A DNA stretch of 64,000 nucleotides, from positions 1,995,501 to 2,059,500 of the forward strand of contig NZ_CP029639.1 in assembly GCF_003268635.1 (NCBI RefSeq). The letters are read 5' to 3'. A model generated the notes under the pieces. That model was not told the origin of the DNA, ran no database searches, and saw only the letters and a list, made by a program, of their open reading frames with translations. Made by a program: the position numbers and the translations under genes. Shown in pieces: positions 47,762 to 57,472 of this stretch. Every line of letters begins with the position of its first letter. Positions within the stretch are counted from its first letter, which is position 1. The DNA comes from Paenibacillus sp. DCT19 (GTDB lineage Bacteria > Bacillota > Bacilli > Paenibacillales > Paenibacillaceae).

Positions 47762-48168
47762 TTGAGCAGATCCATCTTTTTCTGGAGGGTCTCCAGTTGT
47801 TTTTTGACTTCGCTCAGTTGGGTATACAATTTGTTGCTATTGTCCGTTTTGTCGCTTGCATTGTCCTTGGTGAAATTCAGCAATTCATTGAAGGATTGCA
47901 CTTGTCCCTGAAGATCAGAAACTTCCTTCGATATCGTTGTTAGCTGCTTTTCGTATTCTGATTTCAATGCGTTAATCTGCTGTTGATTATGTGTCTGAAG
48001 CTGATCAATCATCTGCCGCTGGAGATGGTTACTATAATAGTAGGTTCCGATTACTCCGAGTGCAATGAGCACAATCCACATGACCAGAAACAGTTTAATT
48101 GAAGAACCGGCCTTGCTTTTGGTGCTCCGGGTGTGATGGGTGTCAGAAGGTTGAGCAGAAGGTTTCAT
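47758..48168 (-). CDS. Hypothetical membrane-anchored coiled-coil protein
   Basis: A 136-residue protein with a polar N-terminus, one membrane helix (FLVMWIVLIALGVIGTYYY) and a long heptad-rich region to the end (ISKEVSDLQGQVQSFNELLN, LSEVKKQLETLQKKM). AGGAGTGA precedes ATG 48168. It is coupled to the phosphodiester glycosidase gene and may scaffold or localise that enzyme. Family not recognised. Confidence 0.75.
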   Translation of the reverse strand: MKPSAQPSDTHHTRSTKSKAGSSIKLFLVMWIVLIALGVIGTYYYSNHLQRQMIDQLQTHNQQQINALKSEYEKQLTTISKEVSDLQGQVQSFNELLNFTKDNASDKTDNSNKLYTQLSEVKKQLETLQKKMDLLK

Positions 48169-48601
48169 ATCATCACTCCTGGTTATTTATAGGTACTAAA
48201 AAAATTCCAATCCTCATTCTATCATGCCCCTATTGATTACGCAAAAATGAAATTCTTTCAGTAATAGGATAAAAAGAGATTGCATCGGAAGGAAGTCCTA
48301 GGATACAATTTCTTATAGATGCAATAAGTAGGAACTTTGGGCAAGTTTTTCGACCTTTTTAGCTAGTGATACAGGAGAATTATACTATATTGTGACCTAA
48401 ATAAATGGAATAAATGGTATTTTATCACATTATAGAACGATTGTAGGGCTTATTTTTAGCCTTATCACTTATTTTTCTTCAAATTTCGACATTTTGCAGC
48501 GCATGCTTCTTCTATACGTGGACTGTCGCAGGCAAAGGTGAAGAGTGAAGTCGAAGGATAGAAAAGCAAATTTGTCCAATACATAACCAGGGGGAACAAC
48601 A
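48169..48601. promoter_or_regulatory. 433-bp divergent intergenic region
   Basis: AT-rich region between the minus-strand coiled-coil gene and the plus-strand response regulator. It must hold both promoters, but I cannot assign them with confidence. No gene or strong repeat is seen; TTGATTACGCAAAA near 48233 recalls the dispersed element's end but is too short to call. Confidence 0.5.
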
Positions 48602-49258
48602 ATGAAAAAAGTATGGCAGGTGGTCATCGTAGATATCCACCCCACCAGCATGCTGGGAACAAAACTAATTTTGGAGGAACAGCAGGATCTGTTGGTACGT
48701 GGTATGACTTCGACGGGAACAGAAGGACTTGACTTGGTGAAAGCTAATCAGCCTGATTTGGTATTGATGGATTACCGACTTCCTGAAGGTCAAGCAGATC
48801 AATTTATTTCCGAAATAAAAACGGTATCAGCGCACAGTCATATCGTTATTCTTACGGATGAGGATAACGTGAAGTTATTCCGTCATCTTATGAATCTCGG
48901 GGCAAGCGGAATGCTGTCCAAGCAGGCATCCCCTAGCCAACTGATTCATCTGATATCTGGACTGCGCGAAGGTTATGTATCCATGCCGATGTCTTGGTTG
49001 ACGAGCGCAGAGTGGGCAGAGCCGATTGAATCGAGAGCGGAAGAATTCATCGTAGATTTGACGGAAACAGAAAATTTTATTATGGAAAGAATTGTTCAAG
49101 GGGTAACCTATGATAAAATAGCGAGTGAGATCAACGTTAGCCGTCGTTCGATCGACAACTATTTGCGTAAAATCTATGTGAAGCTAGACGTGAGCAGTAG
49201 AGCGCAAGCTATCGAGCGGTATGCGTTGTGTGCCAGACAGACAAAATCCATCTCTTGA
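48602..49258 (+). CDS. Orphan NarL/ComA-like response regulator
   Basis: Response regulator of 218 residues. D57 (LVLMDYRLP) is the phosphoacceptor. The usual acidic pair is reduced to a single aspartate (VVIVDIHPTS, D11 then I12). A LuxR-type helix-turn-helix lies at about 155-210 (IVQGVTYDKIASEINVSRRS). The N-terminal DIHPTSMLGTK is reminiscent of ComA. No kinase gene lies nearby. AGGGGGAA precedes the ATG. Confidence 0.85.
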   Translation: MKKVWQVVIVDIHPTSMLGTKLILEEQQDLLVRGMTSTGTEGLDLVKANQPDLVLMDYRLPEGQADQFISEIKTVSAHSHIVILTDEDNVKLFRHLMNLGASGMLSKQASPSQLIHLISGLREGYVSMPMSWLTSAEWAEPIESRAEEFIVDLTETENFIMERIVQGVTYDKIASEINVSRRSIDNYLRKIYVKLDVSSRAQAIERYALCARQTKSIS

Positions 49259-49402
49259 TGAGCCACATTTCATAACTCTCGCGTTCTAGGATTCGTTAGG
49301 TGACATGTACAATCGTCATATTCTGTGTTCTTCTGGAATAGGTTGTAGTGGCTACGAGCTATGTGCATAGCTTGGAATAGGGACGAAAGGAGAACGAGAC
49401 CA

Positions 49403-50626
49403 ATGAGATATTTCTTCGCCTCCCGTACAAACAGACTGTTGTCTTCACCGCTAAGAGATATTCGCAAAATGTCTGACAAGGATTATTTCATCTCTCTAGC
49501 GGAGGAATTGCCAGCAGAGGAACTGTTCCCGTTTAAACTGCTGGAAGAAGCGGCTGTGTCTGTATTTAGTTCGGGTCCCTCTGCACTTCAATATGGTGAG
49601 CCGGCAGGATACAGACCGCTAAGAGAGTGGCTGGACAAGGACTGGAACACGCGTAAAGGCATCCGAACAATTCCTGAGCAGATCCTGTTAACCACAGGAA
49701 CACAGCAGGCTATTGATCTCGTCATGAGGCTGCTGTTAGAGCCGGGGGATTCTGTTCTAGTTGAACATCCCACATCTCCAGGCTGCCTCGAAGTTTTGGA
49801 GATGCAAGGAGCTACTATTGTACCTGTTATGGGTGACTCTGATGGGATATTGCCGGATCAATTGGAACGCCATATGCAGCAGGTGAGGCCGAAGCTGCTT
49901 TTTGCTGCACCTAGTTTCTGTAATCCCACGGGTGCGTTATGGAGCATGGAGCGGCGCGAGGCGGTATTGGACTTATGTTCTCGTTATGGTGTGCTGCTTG
50001 TAGAGGATGATTCGTACGGTGAATTGCATTTTGATGGACTGCAGACGGAGGATTTCTATCGCAAGTACCCCTCACTCTTCGCATTGGATACAGCAGATCA
50101 GGGTGGACATGTCTTGTACATTGGTTCGTTCAGCAAAACGGTTGCGCCAGCATTACGTACAGGATGGGCAGCAGGTCATCCAGCCTTAATTCAGGCAATG
50201 GCATCGGTGAAACGGATTGCGGATGGACAATCCAGCCCAATGAATCAGCGATTGTTGTATCAACTGTTAGCACATTCTCCTTTTCGCTGGACCGATCATT
50301 TATCATTATTGAACCGGGAATACAAGACCAGGCTTAAGTTGATGCTGGAATTGTTGAAGAGACCTGGCTGGAAGGGCTCCAACTACGATATACCCCAAGG
50401 GGGCATGTATTTATGGGTGGAGTTACCTGAAGGATTAGATAGTGGGGCGTTGCTTAAAGCTGCTCTGTTAAAAGGTGTATCTTTTTTACCAGGCTCTCTC
50501 TGTTCTACAGGAGAACAAGACCACCGTCATATTCGATTGAACTTCAGTCATCCTGGTCGAGATGAGCTGTTACTTGGCATGAACCTAATCAGCGAGTCCA
50601 TTGCCGAATTTACGGCACGTAGTTAA
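49403..50626 (+). CDS. PLP-dependent aminotransferase (MocR/2-aminoadipate type, no HTH)
   Basis: Fold type I aminotransferase (407 residues) resembling the aminotransferase half of MocR regulators and LysN-type 2-aminoadipate transaminases. There is no N-terminal GntR helix-turn-helix, so it is likely an enzyme. Landmarks are LQYGEPAGYRPLREWL, TTGTQQAIDL, SFCNPTGALWS, VEDDSYGEL and the cofactor lysine in GSFSKTVAPALRTGW. AAAGGAG lies upstream of ATG 49403; the frame upstream of that is not used. Substrate unknown. Confidence 0.87.
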   Translation: MRYFFASRTNRLLSSPLRDIRKMSDKDYFISLAEELPAEELFPFKLLEEAAVSVFSSGPSALQYGEPAGYRPLREWLDKDWNTRKGIRTIPEQILLTTGTQQAIDLVMRLLLEPGDSVLVEHPTSPGCLEVLEMQGATIVPVMGDSDGILPDQLERHMQQVRPKLLFAAPSFCNPTGALWSMERREAVLDLCSRYGVLLVEDDSYGELHFDGLQTEDFYRKYPSLFALDTADQGGHVLYIGSFSKTVAPALRTGWAAGHPALIQAMASVKRIADGQSSPMNQRLLYQLLAHSPFRWTDHLSLLNREYKTRLKLMLELLKRPGWKGSNYDIPQGGMYLWVELPEGLDSGALLKAALLKGVSFLPGSLCSTGEQDHRHIRLNFSHPGRDELLLGMNLISESIAEFTARS

Positions 50627-50873
50627 TTGAACAATAGAAAATAACCAAATATTATAGAAGCAAAAAATTGGATCTGCGCCTGAGATGGTTGTTATACGTA
50701 CATTTCAGGCTGCGGGTTCTATTCCATATGCGTCCGAAGTAATTACGTTATTGCATCCACTAACATTTTTATATATAATGTGTATTAATAAGTTGTGCCC
50801 TTATAAATAGGGCGGCAATTTTAATTTAGTGCCTACAGCACTTATCATTTTAAACTAACGGGGGAAACCAAAC

Positions 50874-51500
50874 ATGGCTAATATTTTATTTGTTAAAGCA
50901 AACGACCGCCCTGCGGATCAAGCAGTGAGCGTTAAATTGTATGATGCATTCTTGAGTGCATACAAAGAATCCCACCCAGGTGACACAGTAACTGAGTTGG
51001 ATCTTTACAATACAGATATCCCTTACTACGGTAACGATGTAATCACTGGTGGTTACAAAGCAGCTAACGGTATCGAAGCAACACCAGCAGAACAAAAAGC
51101 AGCTGCACTTGCTGCACAATTGCAAGATCAATTTTTGGCAGCTGACAAAGTTGTATTTGCATTCCCGCTCTGGAACTTCACAGTTCCTGCTCCATTGGTA
51201 AACTACATTTCTTACCTGAGCCAAGCTGGTAAAATGTTCAAATACACTGCTGAAGGCCCTGTAGGTCTGGTTGGCGACAAAAAAGTAGCATTGCTTAACG
51301 CACGTGGTGGCGTATATTCTGTAGAGCCTATGGCTTCTGTAGAAATGTCCGTTAAATATGTAACAAACGTATTGAACTTCTGGGGTATCCAAAACCCTGA
51401 ACTGGTTATCGTTGAAGGACACAATGCTTCCCCTGATAACTCCGAAAATATCGTTAATGCTGGTTTGAAACTGGCTGCTGAAGTAGCAAACAGCTTCTAA
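50874..51500 (+). CDS. azoR: FMN-dependent NADH-azoreductase
   Basis: Flavodoxin-fold NADH:quinone/azo reductase (208 residues). Landmarks are ILFVKANDRPADQAVSVKLY at the N-terminus, FAFPLWNFTVPAPLVNYISY and LLNARGGVYS around the FMN. It probably protects against quinones and electrophiles. AACGGGGGAAA precedes the ATG. Its codon use looks more optimised than that of its neighbours, suggesting high expression. A strong bidirectional terminator follows. Confidence 0.93.
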   Translation: MANILFVKANDRPADQAVSVKLYDAFLSAYKESHPGDTVTELDLYNTDIPYYGNDVITGGYKAANGIEATPAEQKAAALAAQLQDQFLAADKVVFAFPLWNFTVPAPLVNYISYLSQAGKMFKYTAEGPVGLVGDKKVALLNARGGVYSVEPMASVEMSVKYVTNVLNFWGIQNPELVIVEGHNASPDNSENIVNAGLKLAAEVANSF

Positions 51501-51518
51501 TTCAAACGATATGACATA

Positions 51519-51565
51519 TAAAGCGCCTGTCGTTCCCCATGAGGAAACGATAGGCGCTTTTTTGT
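51519..51565. terminator. Bidirectional terminator between azoR and the DUF2161 gene
   Basis: AAAGCGCCTGTCGTTTCC-like left arm (AAGCGCCTGTCGTTCC) pairs with GGAAACGATAGGCGCTT, followed by TTTTT. Confidence 0.88.
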
Positions 51566-51642
51566 ATAAACGTCGCAGCGATATGCGTCGATTCGAATCA
51601 TGGTTGGTTGAATCATACAAACGGGAAGGTGCATCCCGTAGT

Positions 51643-52454
51643 TCAGTCCTCTTTTCCAGCTATATAGGATAATACCTCTTCAGCAACATGCTCCAAATCG
51701 TTACTCCATTCCAACTCATTCATGCGACGTTCTAGCAGATCCTGTTGATCAAGCATATGTGCATGTGCTGTAAGAGCCTCAATTCCCTTAACGGTAAGGA
51801 TGTATTTCCCCGGGATACTCGTTCGAACCAGCCGTAATAATTTTTCTGCAGAATCGATGCGGTCGAACCCACTCCTGTTTGTTTCACAATCATAGCTGGC
51901 GAAGCTTCACCTTCGCTCCTTAAAGCAGCAGCAACACGTAATGCTTTTTCGCGGTAAGCCGTAATCAAGGGCCTTCGTGTGCTCCCCCCTGTATTGTAAT
52001 CCCCGGTACGTTCATCGAATTCCTTTAGAAGCCGCTGCCGTCTTACTCCGCCTTTACGAGAAGCTGAAGGGAGCGCATGATTCAGTGAGGTGGGTTCACA
52101 GAGGACGTCAATCAGAGGCGATTTGGTTTTGTAGAACGTGACAGCGATCAAGCCAAGTTCCAGTTTAGTGCAGACTGCGGTCAATTCACTCCAGCGTTGG
52201 TTCACCGCTCCGCGTTTGCTACGGTTACGTTCTACCGCTAAATATACGTTTGGACTTAGTTTCAATCGCTGCATCCCTTGTAGAAGGAGAGACAGGTTGA
52301 AGGACTTCTTCATCTCCACAATTAAAGGTACGTCCTCATCTGCCCTGATGCCAACCAGATCACAATGCTTTACTTCGGCTCTCACGGTGTATCCCCGCTT
52401 CTCGAAGAATGCTTTTACAGGTGGATATAATTCGGTTTCGTATTGTATGGCCAT
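51643..52454 (-). pseudogene. DUF2161 family PD-(D/E)XK-type protein, one frame break
   Basis: Protein of the DUF2161 family, predicted to have a PD-(D/E)XK nuclease-like fold: the core motif is CDLVGIRADEDVPLIVEMKK (D, then E-x-K). A basic middle and a winged-helix-like C-terminus follow. The start is ATG 52454 with AAAGGAGAA upstream. As read, the frame breaks at the CCCC at 51808-51811 (plus strand) and ends at 51732 with an odd tail. One added base gives RVSRGKYILTVKGIEALTAH and a stop at 51643 (270 residues). This is a likely sequence error. It is divergent from prkA; biological role unknown. Confidence 0.78.
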
Positions 52455-52813
52455 TCCCGCTTCTCCTTTCCTAAGTAGATCCTCTTCCTTGCTAAGTGCT
52501 GTCCGTTTTCCTGAATTAGAACCTTTATTATAGCATATCAGTTCTTTTTTTTCTGAGGGCCAAGATGTCTGATAGAACAAGGAAAGGGTAAAATTAAGAC
52601 CTACGAATTGAAAAAAAGAGGTCAACTTATCCAATTTGCCGCATAGGTATGTAATACACTTTTCACAACAATATCAGTCGTTTGGACAGAGGGTGGCGGG
52701 ACTAATCCGGACCGCAGATGGGTATTCAAGCAGGAGCCGCAATTCTATTGATTTCTTCATACCATTCGGAATGGTTGACAATCACACTAAAGGAGCCATG
52801 GGAGGTACCAAGC

Positions 52814-54709
52814 ATGAATATTTTTGAACGCGTTGCGGAACATCGGGCAGAGAGTGACCGTTTGTCATGGAACGGAACATTTGAGGATTACATCGCACTG
52901 CTGAGAGAAGATCCGACTCCGGCAATGACGGCTCACGCACGAGTGTATCAGATGATTGAATCATTCGGCGTGGAAGAAGTGGGTGGACAGAAACGATACA
53001 AGTTTTTTGAACAAGAGATTTTTGGCTTGGATCGTTCCATTGAGAAGCTAGTCGAGGAATATTTCCATTCAGCAGCACGCCGATTAGATGTACGTAAACG
53101 GATATTATTACTTATGGGACCCGTTAGCGGAGGGAAATCTACACTGGTGACGTTACTGAAACGTGGCTTGGAGAAGTTCTCCCGTACAGAAAAGGGTGCA
53201 GTGTACGCCATTGAGGGATGCCCAATGCATGAGGAGCCTTTACATCTCATTCCACTGGAGCTTCGTCCAGAAGTGGAGAAGGAAATAGGTGTTCGAATTG
53301 AAGGCAACCTATGCCCTTCCTGCCAGATGCGGCTTCGTACAGAATATGGCGGAGATATTAGCCGGGTGAAGGTGGAACGAGTCGTCATTTCGGAAGATAA
53401 CCGTGTAGGGATCGGAACATTCAGTCCATCTGATCCGAAATCTCAGGATATCGCAGACCTCACAGGGAGCATTGACTTCTCCACGATTACCGAGTTTGGT
53501 TCGGAGTCTGATCCGCGTGCTTATCGTTTCGATGGGGAGCTTAATAAGGCGAACCGTGGACTCATGGAGTTTCAGGAGATGCTGAAATGTGATGAGAAAT
53601 TTCTCTGGAACTTGTTATCTTTAACGCAAGAAGGGAATTTCAAGGCTGGACGATTTGCATTAATCAGTGCGGATGAAATGATTGTTGCACATACGAATGA
53701 ATCGGAGTACAAATCGTTTATTTCCAACAAAAAGAACGAGGCTCTGCAATCCCGGATGATTGTAATGCCGATACCTTACAATCTGAAGGTGTCTGAGGAA
53801 GAGAAAATTTATGAGAAACTCATTCAACAAAGTGACATGAAGCATGTTCACATTGCGCCGCATGCGCTGCGGACAGCAGCCATTTTCTCAATACTTACCC
53901 GCTTGAAAGAAACGAAGAAACAAGGTATGGATCTGGTTAAGAAAATGCGGATGTATGATGGCGAGGAAGTTGAAGGGTACAAGGAAGCGGATCTGCGTGA
54001 AATGCAAAATGAGTATTTGGATGAAGGGATGTCGGGAATCGATCCGCGGTACGTCATCAACCGGATATCCAGTGCTTTGATTAAGCAAAATCTTCAGTGC
54101 ATTAACGCGCTGGATATCCTACGGGCGATCAAGGATGGTCTGGATCAGCATGCTTCTATCTCGAAAGAAGAGCGTGAACGTTATCTGAACTTTATTGCTC
54201 TGGCTCGCAAAGAATATGACGAGCTTGCGAAGAAAGAAGTGCAAAAAGCGTTTGTTTATTCATTCGAGGAGTCTGCAAAAACATTGTTTGAGAACTACCT
54301 TGATAATATTGAAGCTTTCTGCAACTGGTCCAAAATTCGAGATCCATTGACGGATGAGGAGATGGATCCAGATGAGCGCTTGATGCGTTCGATTGAGGAG
54401 CAGATTGGAATTTCTGAAAATGCGAAAAAAGCGTTCCGGGAAGAGATTTTGATCCGAATCTCAGCATACTCCCGCAAGGAGCGCAAGTTCGAATATAGCA
54501 GTCATGATCGACTGCGTGAAGCGATTGAGAAAAAGCTGTTTGCTGATCTGAAAGACATTGTCAAGATTACGACATCAACGAAAACTCCGGATGCGACGCA
54601 GTTAAAACGAATGAACGAAGTCATTAAGCGATTAATCGAGGAACATGGCTACACTGCGGCGAGTGCCAATGAGTTATTGCGCTATGTGGGCAGTTTATTG
54701 AATCGCTGA
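52814..54709 (+). CDS. prkA: Serine protein kinase PrkA
   Basis: AAA-type protein kinase/protease-like protein of 631 residues, the same length as Bacillus PrkA, involved in sporulation control. The Walker A motif is GPVSGGKST (about 102-110); the C-terminal half is the PrkA kinase-like domain. The start is ATG 52814 with GGGAGGT upstream; the frame upstream (from 52718) is not used. In many genomes prkA travels with yhbH and spoVR. Here yhbH is absent, and spoVR lies 9 kb downstream on the other strand. Confidence 0.95.
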   Translation: MNIFERVAEHRAESDRLSWNGTFEDYIALLREDPTPAMTAHARVYQMIESFGVEEVGGQKRYKFFEQEIFGLDRSIEKLVEEYFHSAARRLDVRKRILLLMGPVSGGKSTLVTLLKRGLEKFSRTEKGAVYAIEGCPMHEEPLHLIPLELRPEVEKEIGVRIEGNLCPSCQMRLRTEYGGDISRVKVERVVISEDNRVGIGTFSPSDPKSQDIADLTGSIDFSTITEFGSESDPRAYRFDGELNKANRGLMEFQEMLKCDEKFLWNLLSLTQEGNFKAGRFALISADEMIVAHTNESEYKSFISNKKNEALQSRMIVMPIPYNLKVSEEEKIYEKLIQQSDMKHVHIAPHALRTAAIFSILTRLKETKKQGMDLVKKMRMYDGEEVEGYKEADLREMQNEYLDEGMSGIDPRYVINRISSALIKQNLQCINALDILRAIKDGLDQHASISKEERERYLNFIALARKEYDELAKKEVQKAFVYSFEESAKTLFENYLDNIEAFCNWSKIRDPLTDEEMDPDERLMRSIEEQIGISENAKKAFREEILIRISAYSRKERKFEYSSHDRLREAIEKKLFADLKDIVKITTSTKTPDATQLKRMNEVIKRLIEEHGYTAASANELLRYVGSLLNR

Positions 54710-54733
54710 CCGAATATCAGACCATTCCGGATC

Positions 54734-54789
54734 AGGCTCTTAATGCCTGCTGTGAGGCTCCTTCACGGCAGGATTGAGAGCCTTTTTAC
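54734..54789 (+). terminator. Terminator after prkA
   Basis: AGGCTCTtaaTGCCTG pairs with CGGCAggaTTGAGAGCCT (imperfect), followed by TTTTT. Confidence 0.8.
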
Positions 54790-54919
54790 ATGATTTACGT
54801 AGAAATGAAGTGAGTTTAATCACAATTCAGTACAAATTTATGACAAAATAGTTCTAATGGTTTATGAAAAGGTAGGCCATTTAGTCTATAATCTATACAA
54901 TATTTAGAAATTAAAGTTT

Positions 54920-55146
54920 CTTATAGTACGTGTTCAAAAAGATCGGTTTTCAGTATCGAGAAGATGGGATGAAGCAGAAATGGAGTAGCGGAGCGTAGGC
55001 AAACTACGTGAGCAACTACATGTTTCCGAAGGAAACAAGCTGCGTAAGCATCCACTTATTTCGGCTGAATTCCATATTCGATGTTGAGATGCCGCTCGCG
55101 CATCATTCGTAATCAAAAGCGGACTTTTTGAACAACCTCTTATAGC
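54920..55146 (-). repeat. Dispersed TIR-type element, full copy B
   Basis: About 225 bases, the inverse of the copy at 26100-26290. It ends GCGGACTTTTTGAACAACCT and begins GTACGTGTTCAAAAAG. It differs by an extra ~30-base segment with the palindrome GTTTCC-GAA-GGAAAC near 55022. It fills most of the prkA/globin-sensor gap (54710-55171), which has no gene. Confidence 0.85.
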
Positions 55147-55171
55147 TTACTAAGGAGTCGATTACATCACT

Positions 55172-56170
55172 ATGAGTATTACTGCAGCAAGACAGAAACA
55201 ACTCGATTATATTGGACTAACAAACAAGGATTTGCAGTTACTTGCCGCTCACCGGCCTGTTTTTGAGAAGGTAGTCAATGAAGTTGTTGATCACTTTTAC
55301 AGACATGTAGGCAACTATCCTGAACTGGTGGATCTGATTGCTCGATTCTCGAACATTGACCGATTAAAAGAAACACAACGCATGTATTGGTTATCGATGA
55401 CAGATGGTGTCGTGGATGACGCCTATATTCATCAACGCATTGAGATTGGGCTGGTACACTCACGAATTGGATTGTCTGAAGATTATTATTTAGGTACATA
55501 TATGGTCTATCTCGATATTGCGACAACCATTTTCCAGCAGGTCATTCCAGAGTCATGGCATCCCATCATTCAGGCACTTAGCAAAATGTTCAATCTGGAC
55601 TCTCAGCTTGTACTGGAAGCTTATGAGAAAAAAGAAAAAGAAAAGCTGCATCATCTCGCTGCGGATCAACAAAATACGTTGCTGGCGATTACGCAAATTA
55701 CACAACAGTTGACAGGTATGATCACTGAACTGAATGAAAATGCACGAGCGATCTCCGATGTAGCTATGCAGACGGCAGCTTCCCAGGATCAAGCACATAA
55801 ATTGCTGGAAGAGTTAACAGGAGAGATTAATCAGATCGGTAAGATGGGAGAACTGATCCGTGAAATTTCAGATCAGAGTCACCTTGTAGGATTGAATGCA
55901 GCAATTGAAGCTGCACATGCCGGGGAGTTCGGTCGGGGCTTCGAGGTGGTTGCGAGTGAGGTGCGTAAGCTTGCAGCGAGTTCTCGCGATGCGCAAGGTA
56001 AGATTCAGGCTAATCTAGAACAGATTATGAAGAAGCTCAGCCATGTACAGAAAGAATCAGAACATACATCACAGGGGGCACAGAGTCAAGCATCCCGTTC
56101 TCAGGAGCTGGCTGTATTCGCCACAACGATGGAGCAATTGGCAGTAGATCTGCAGAAACTGGATCATTAA
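55172..56170 (+). CDS. Globin-coupled sensor with MCP signalling domain (HemAT-like)
   Basis: Soluble heme sensor (332 residues). The N-terminal ~160 residues form a protoglobin-type sensor (proximal His region [18 protein letters not shown]). A short MCP signalling domain follows, with its conserved hairpin tip and [20 protein letters not shown]. It resembles HemAT, which senses oxygen for aerotaxis, but is about 100 residues shorter than Bacillus HemAT, with a truncated coiled coil. Output may be chemotaxis or another partner. AAGGAGTCG lies upstream of the ATG. Confidence 0.9.
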   Translation: MSITAARQKQLDYIGLTNKDLQLLAAHRPVFEKVVNEVVDHFYRHVGNYPELVDLIARFSNIDRLKETQRMYWLSMTDGVVDDAYIHQRIEIGLVHSRIGLSEDYYLGTYMVYLDIATTIFQQVIPESWHPIIQALSKMFNLDSQLVLEAYEKKEKEKLHHLAADQQNTLLAITQITQQLTGMITELNENARAISDVAMQTAASQDQAHKLLEELTGEINQIGKMGELIREISDQSHLVGLNAAIEAAHAGEFGRGFEVVASEVRKLAASSRDAQGKIQANLEQIMKKLSHVQKESEHTSQGAQSQASRSQELAVFATTMEQLAVDLQKLDH

Positions 56171-56305
56171 GTTGTAGATAATACACCTGTTGGAACCGGT
56201 ATTACCGTTTCTGGCTGTTTTGAGCTATAATGGGTAGACAAACCTGCCGATGCGTTAGCGAAAGCAGTCGGAGACAGGGGATTTATAAGAGGTTGAGGTG
56301 ATCAG

Positions 56306-57308
56306 ATGGCTTCTATCCATGATGTGGCCAAAGAAGCGGGCGTATCTGTTGCAACCGTTTCCAAAGTGCTGAATGACTATCCGGATGTAAGTGATAAAAC
56401 TAGAAAAAAAGTCAATATAGCCATCGAACTATTAAAATATCAACCGAATGTGGTCGCACGTGGATTAGTTAAACGTCGCTCTTGGACAGTAGGTGTTCTC
56501 TTAACCGTTCCGTTTACCAATCCATTTGTATCGGAATTACTGGAAGGGATCAAAACAGCGCTGGAGAACAGTGGATATGATCTTGTTCGTTTATCTACAC
56601 GTTTCGATGACCCTGGCTACTCATTCATCAAGCATTGTCGTAGCCGTAATGTGGATGGTGTTGTTGTATTTGGCGAAGGAAGGGAAAACCAAAGTATTCA
56701 AGAACTGATTCATGCAGAGATTCCAACGATGTTTGTGGACACCGATTTGTTTGGCAAACGAGCTGGATATATCACAACAGATAACGCGAATGCTATCGGC
56801 ATGAGTGTTAAACATTTAGTTGAGCTCGGGCATCGCCGGATCGCATATATTTCGGGTACATTAGGATCGGCGGTAGCGAATCTAAGGCTGGACGGGTACA
56901 AAGAAGGACTGCGGCTCTGTGATATCCCATATTCGACCATCTATTTGGAGGAATGTGATTATTCATTTGATGGTGGGGTAAGGCGGCAAGAAGACTATTA
57001 GCCCTGAAGGATCATCCTACTGGCATTGTCTGTGCTTCAGACATGTCTGCATTTGGAGCGATTCAAGAAATTGAACGGCATGGTCTGCGTGTACCTGAGG
57101 ATATATCGGTTATTGGCTTTGACAATACATACTATGCGCAGGTGTTTAAGCCTGGACTAACGACCATTAATCAAAATATATATTCAATTGGAATTAAGTC
57201 GATTGAGTATCTGATTGCAATGGTCGAGAATCCAGACTATACCCCCCGGTAGTTACGGAGCCTTCCAATCTAGTTATTCGTCATACAACAGCACCTGTGC
57301 CTGAATAG
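56306..57308 (+). pseudogene. LacI-family regulator near the xylanase, two frame breaks
   Basis: LacI-type repressor. The N-terminus is MASIHDVAKEAGVSVATVSK and the sensor-domain end GFDNTYYAQVFKPGLTTINQ. As read it falls into two pieces (56306-57001 and 57043-57252). One added G at the GGGG at 56975-56978 joins FDGGGKAARRLLALKDHPTG. One added C at the C run 57242-57247 continues YTPPVVTEPSNLVIRH to a stop at 57308 (334 residues). Both repairs restore family sequence, so the gene is probably intact. GAGGTGATC precedes the ATG. It lies 225 bp upstream of the xylanase gene and may control it. Confidence 0.82.
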
Positions 57309-57327
57309 GTGGCAATATTAACAAAGA

Positions 57328-57358
57328 GAGGACAGCCAATGGCTGTTCTTTTTTTGTG
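57328..57358 (+). terminator. Terminator after the second LacI gene
   Basis: GGACAGCC-AAT-GGCTGTTC forms the stem, followed by TTTTTTT. It confirms that the regulator and xylanase are separately transcribed. Confidence 0.85.
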
Positions 57359-57472
57359 TGTAATTGGGTGATCGATATGCTTCATCTAAAGCTAGGCGTA
57401 TTCCCTGCTGAAGGTTGCTGATGGTAAAAGTTGAAATGGAACAAGATGGTAATTAAATCTCTTGGCGGTCTA

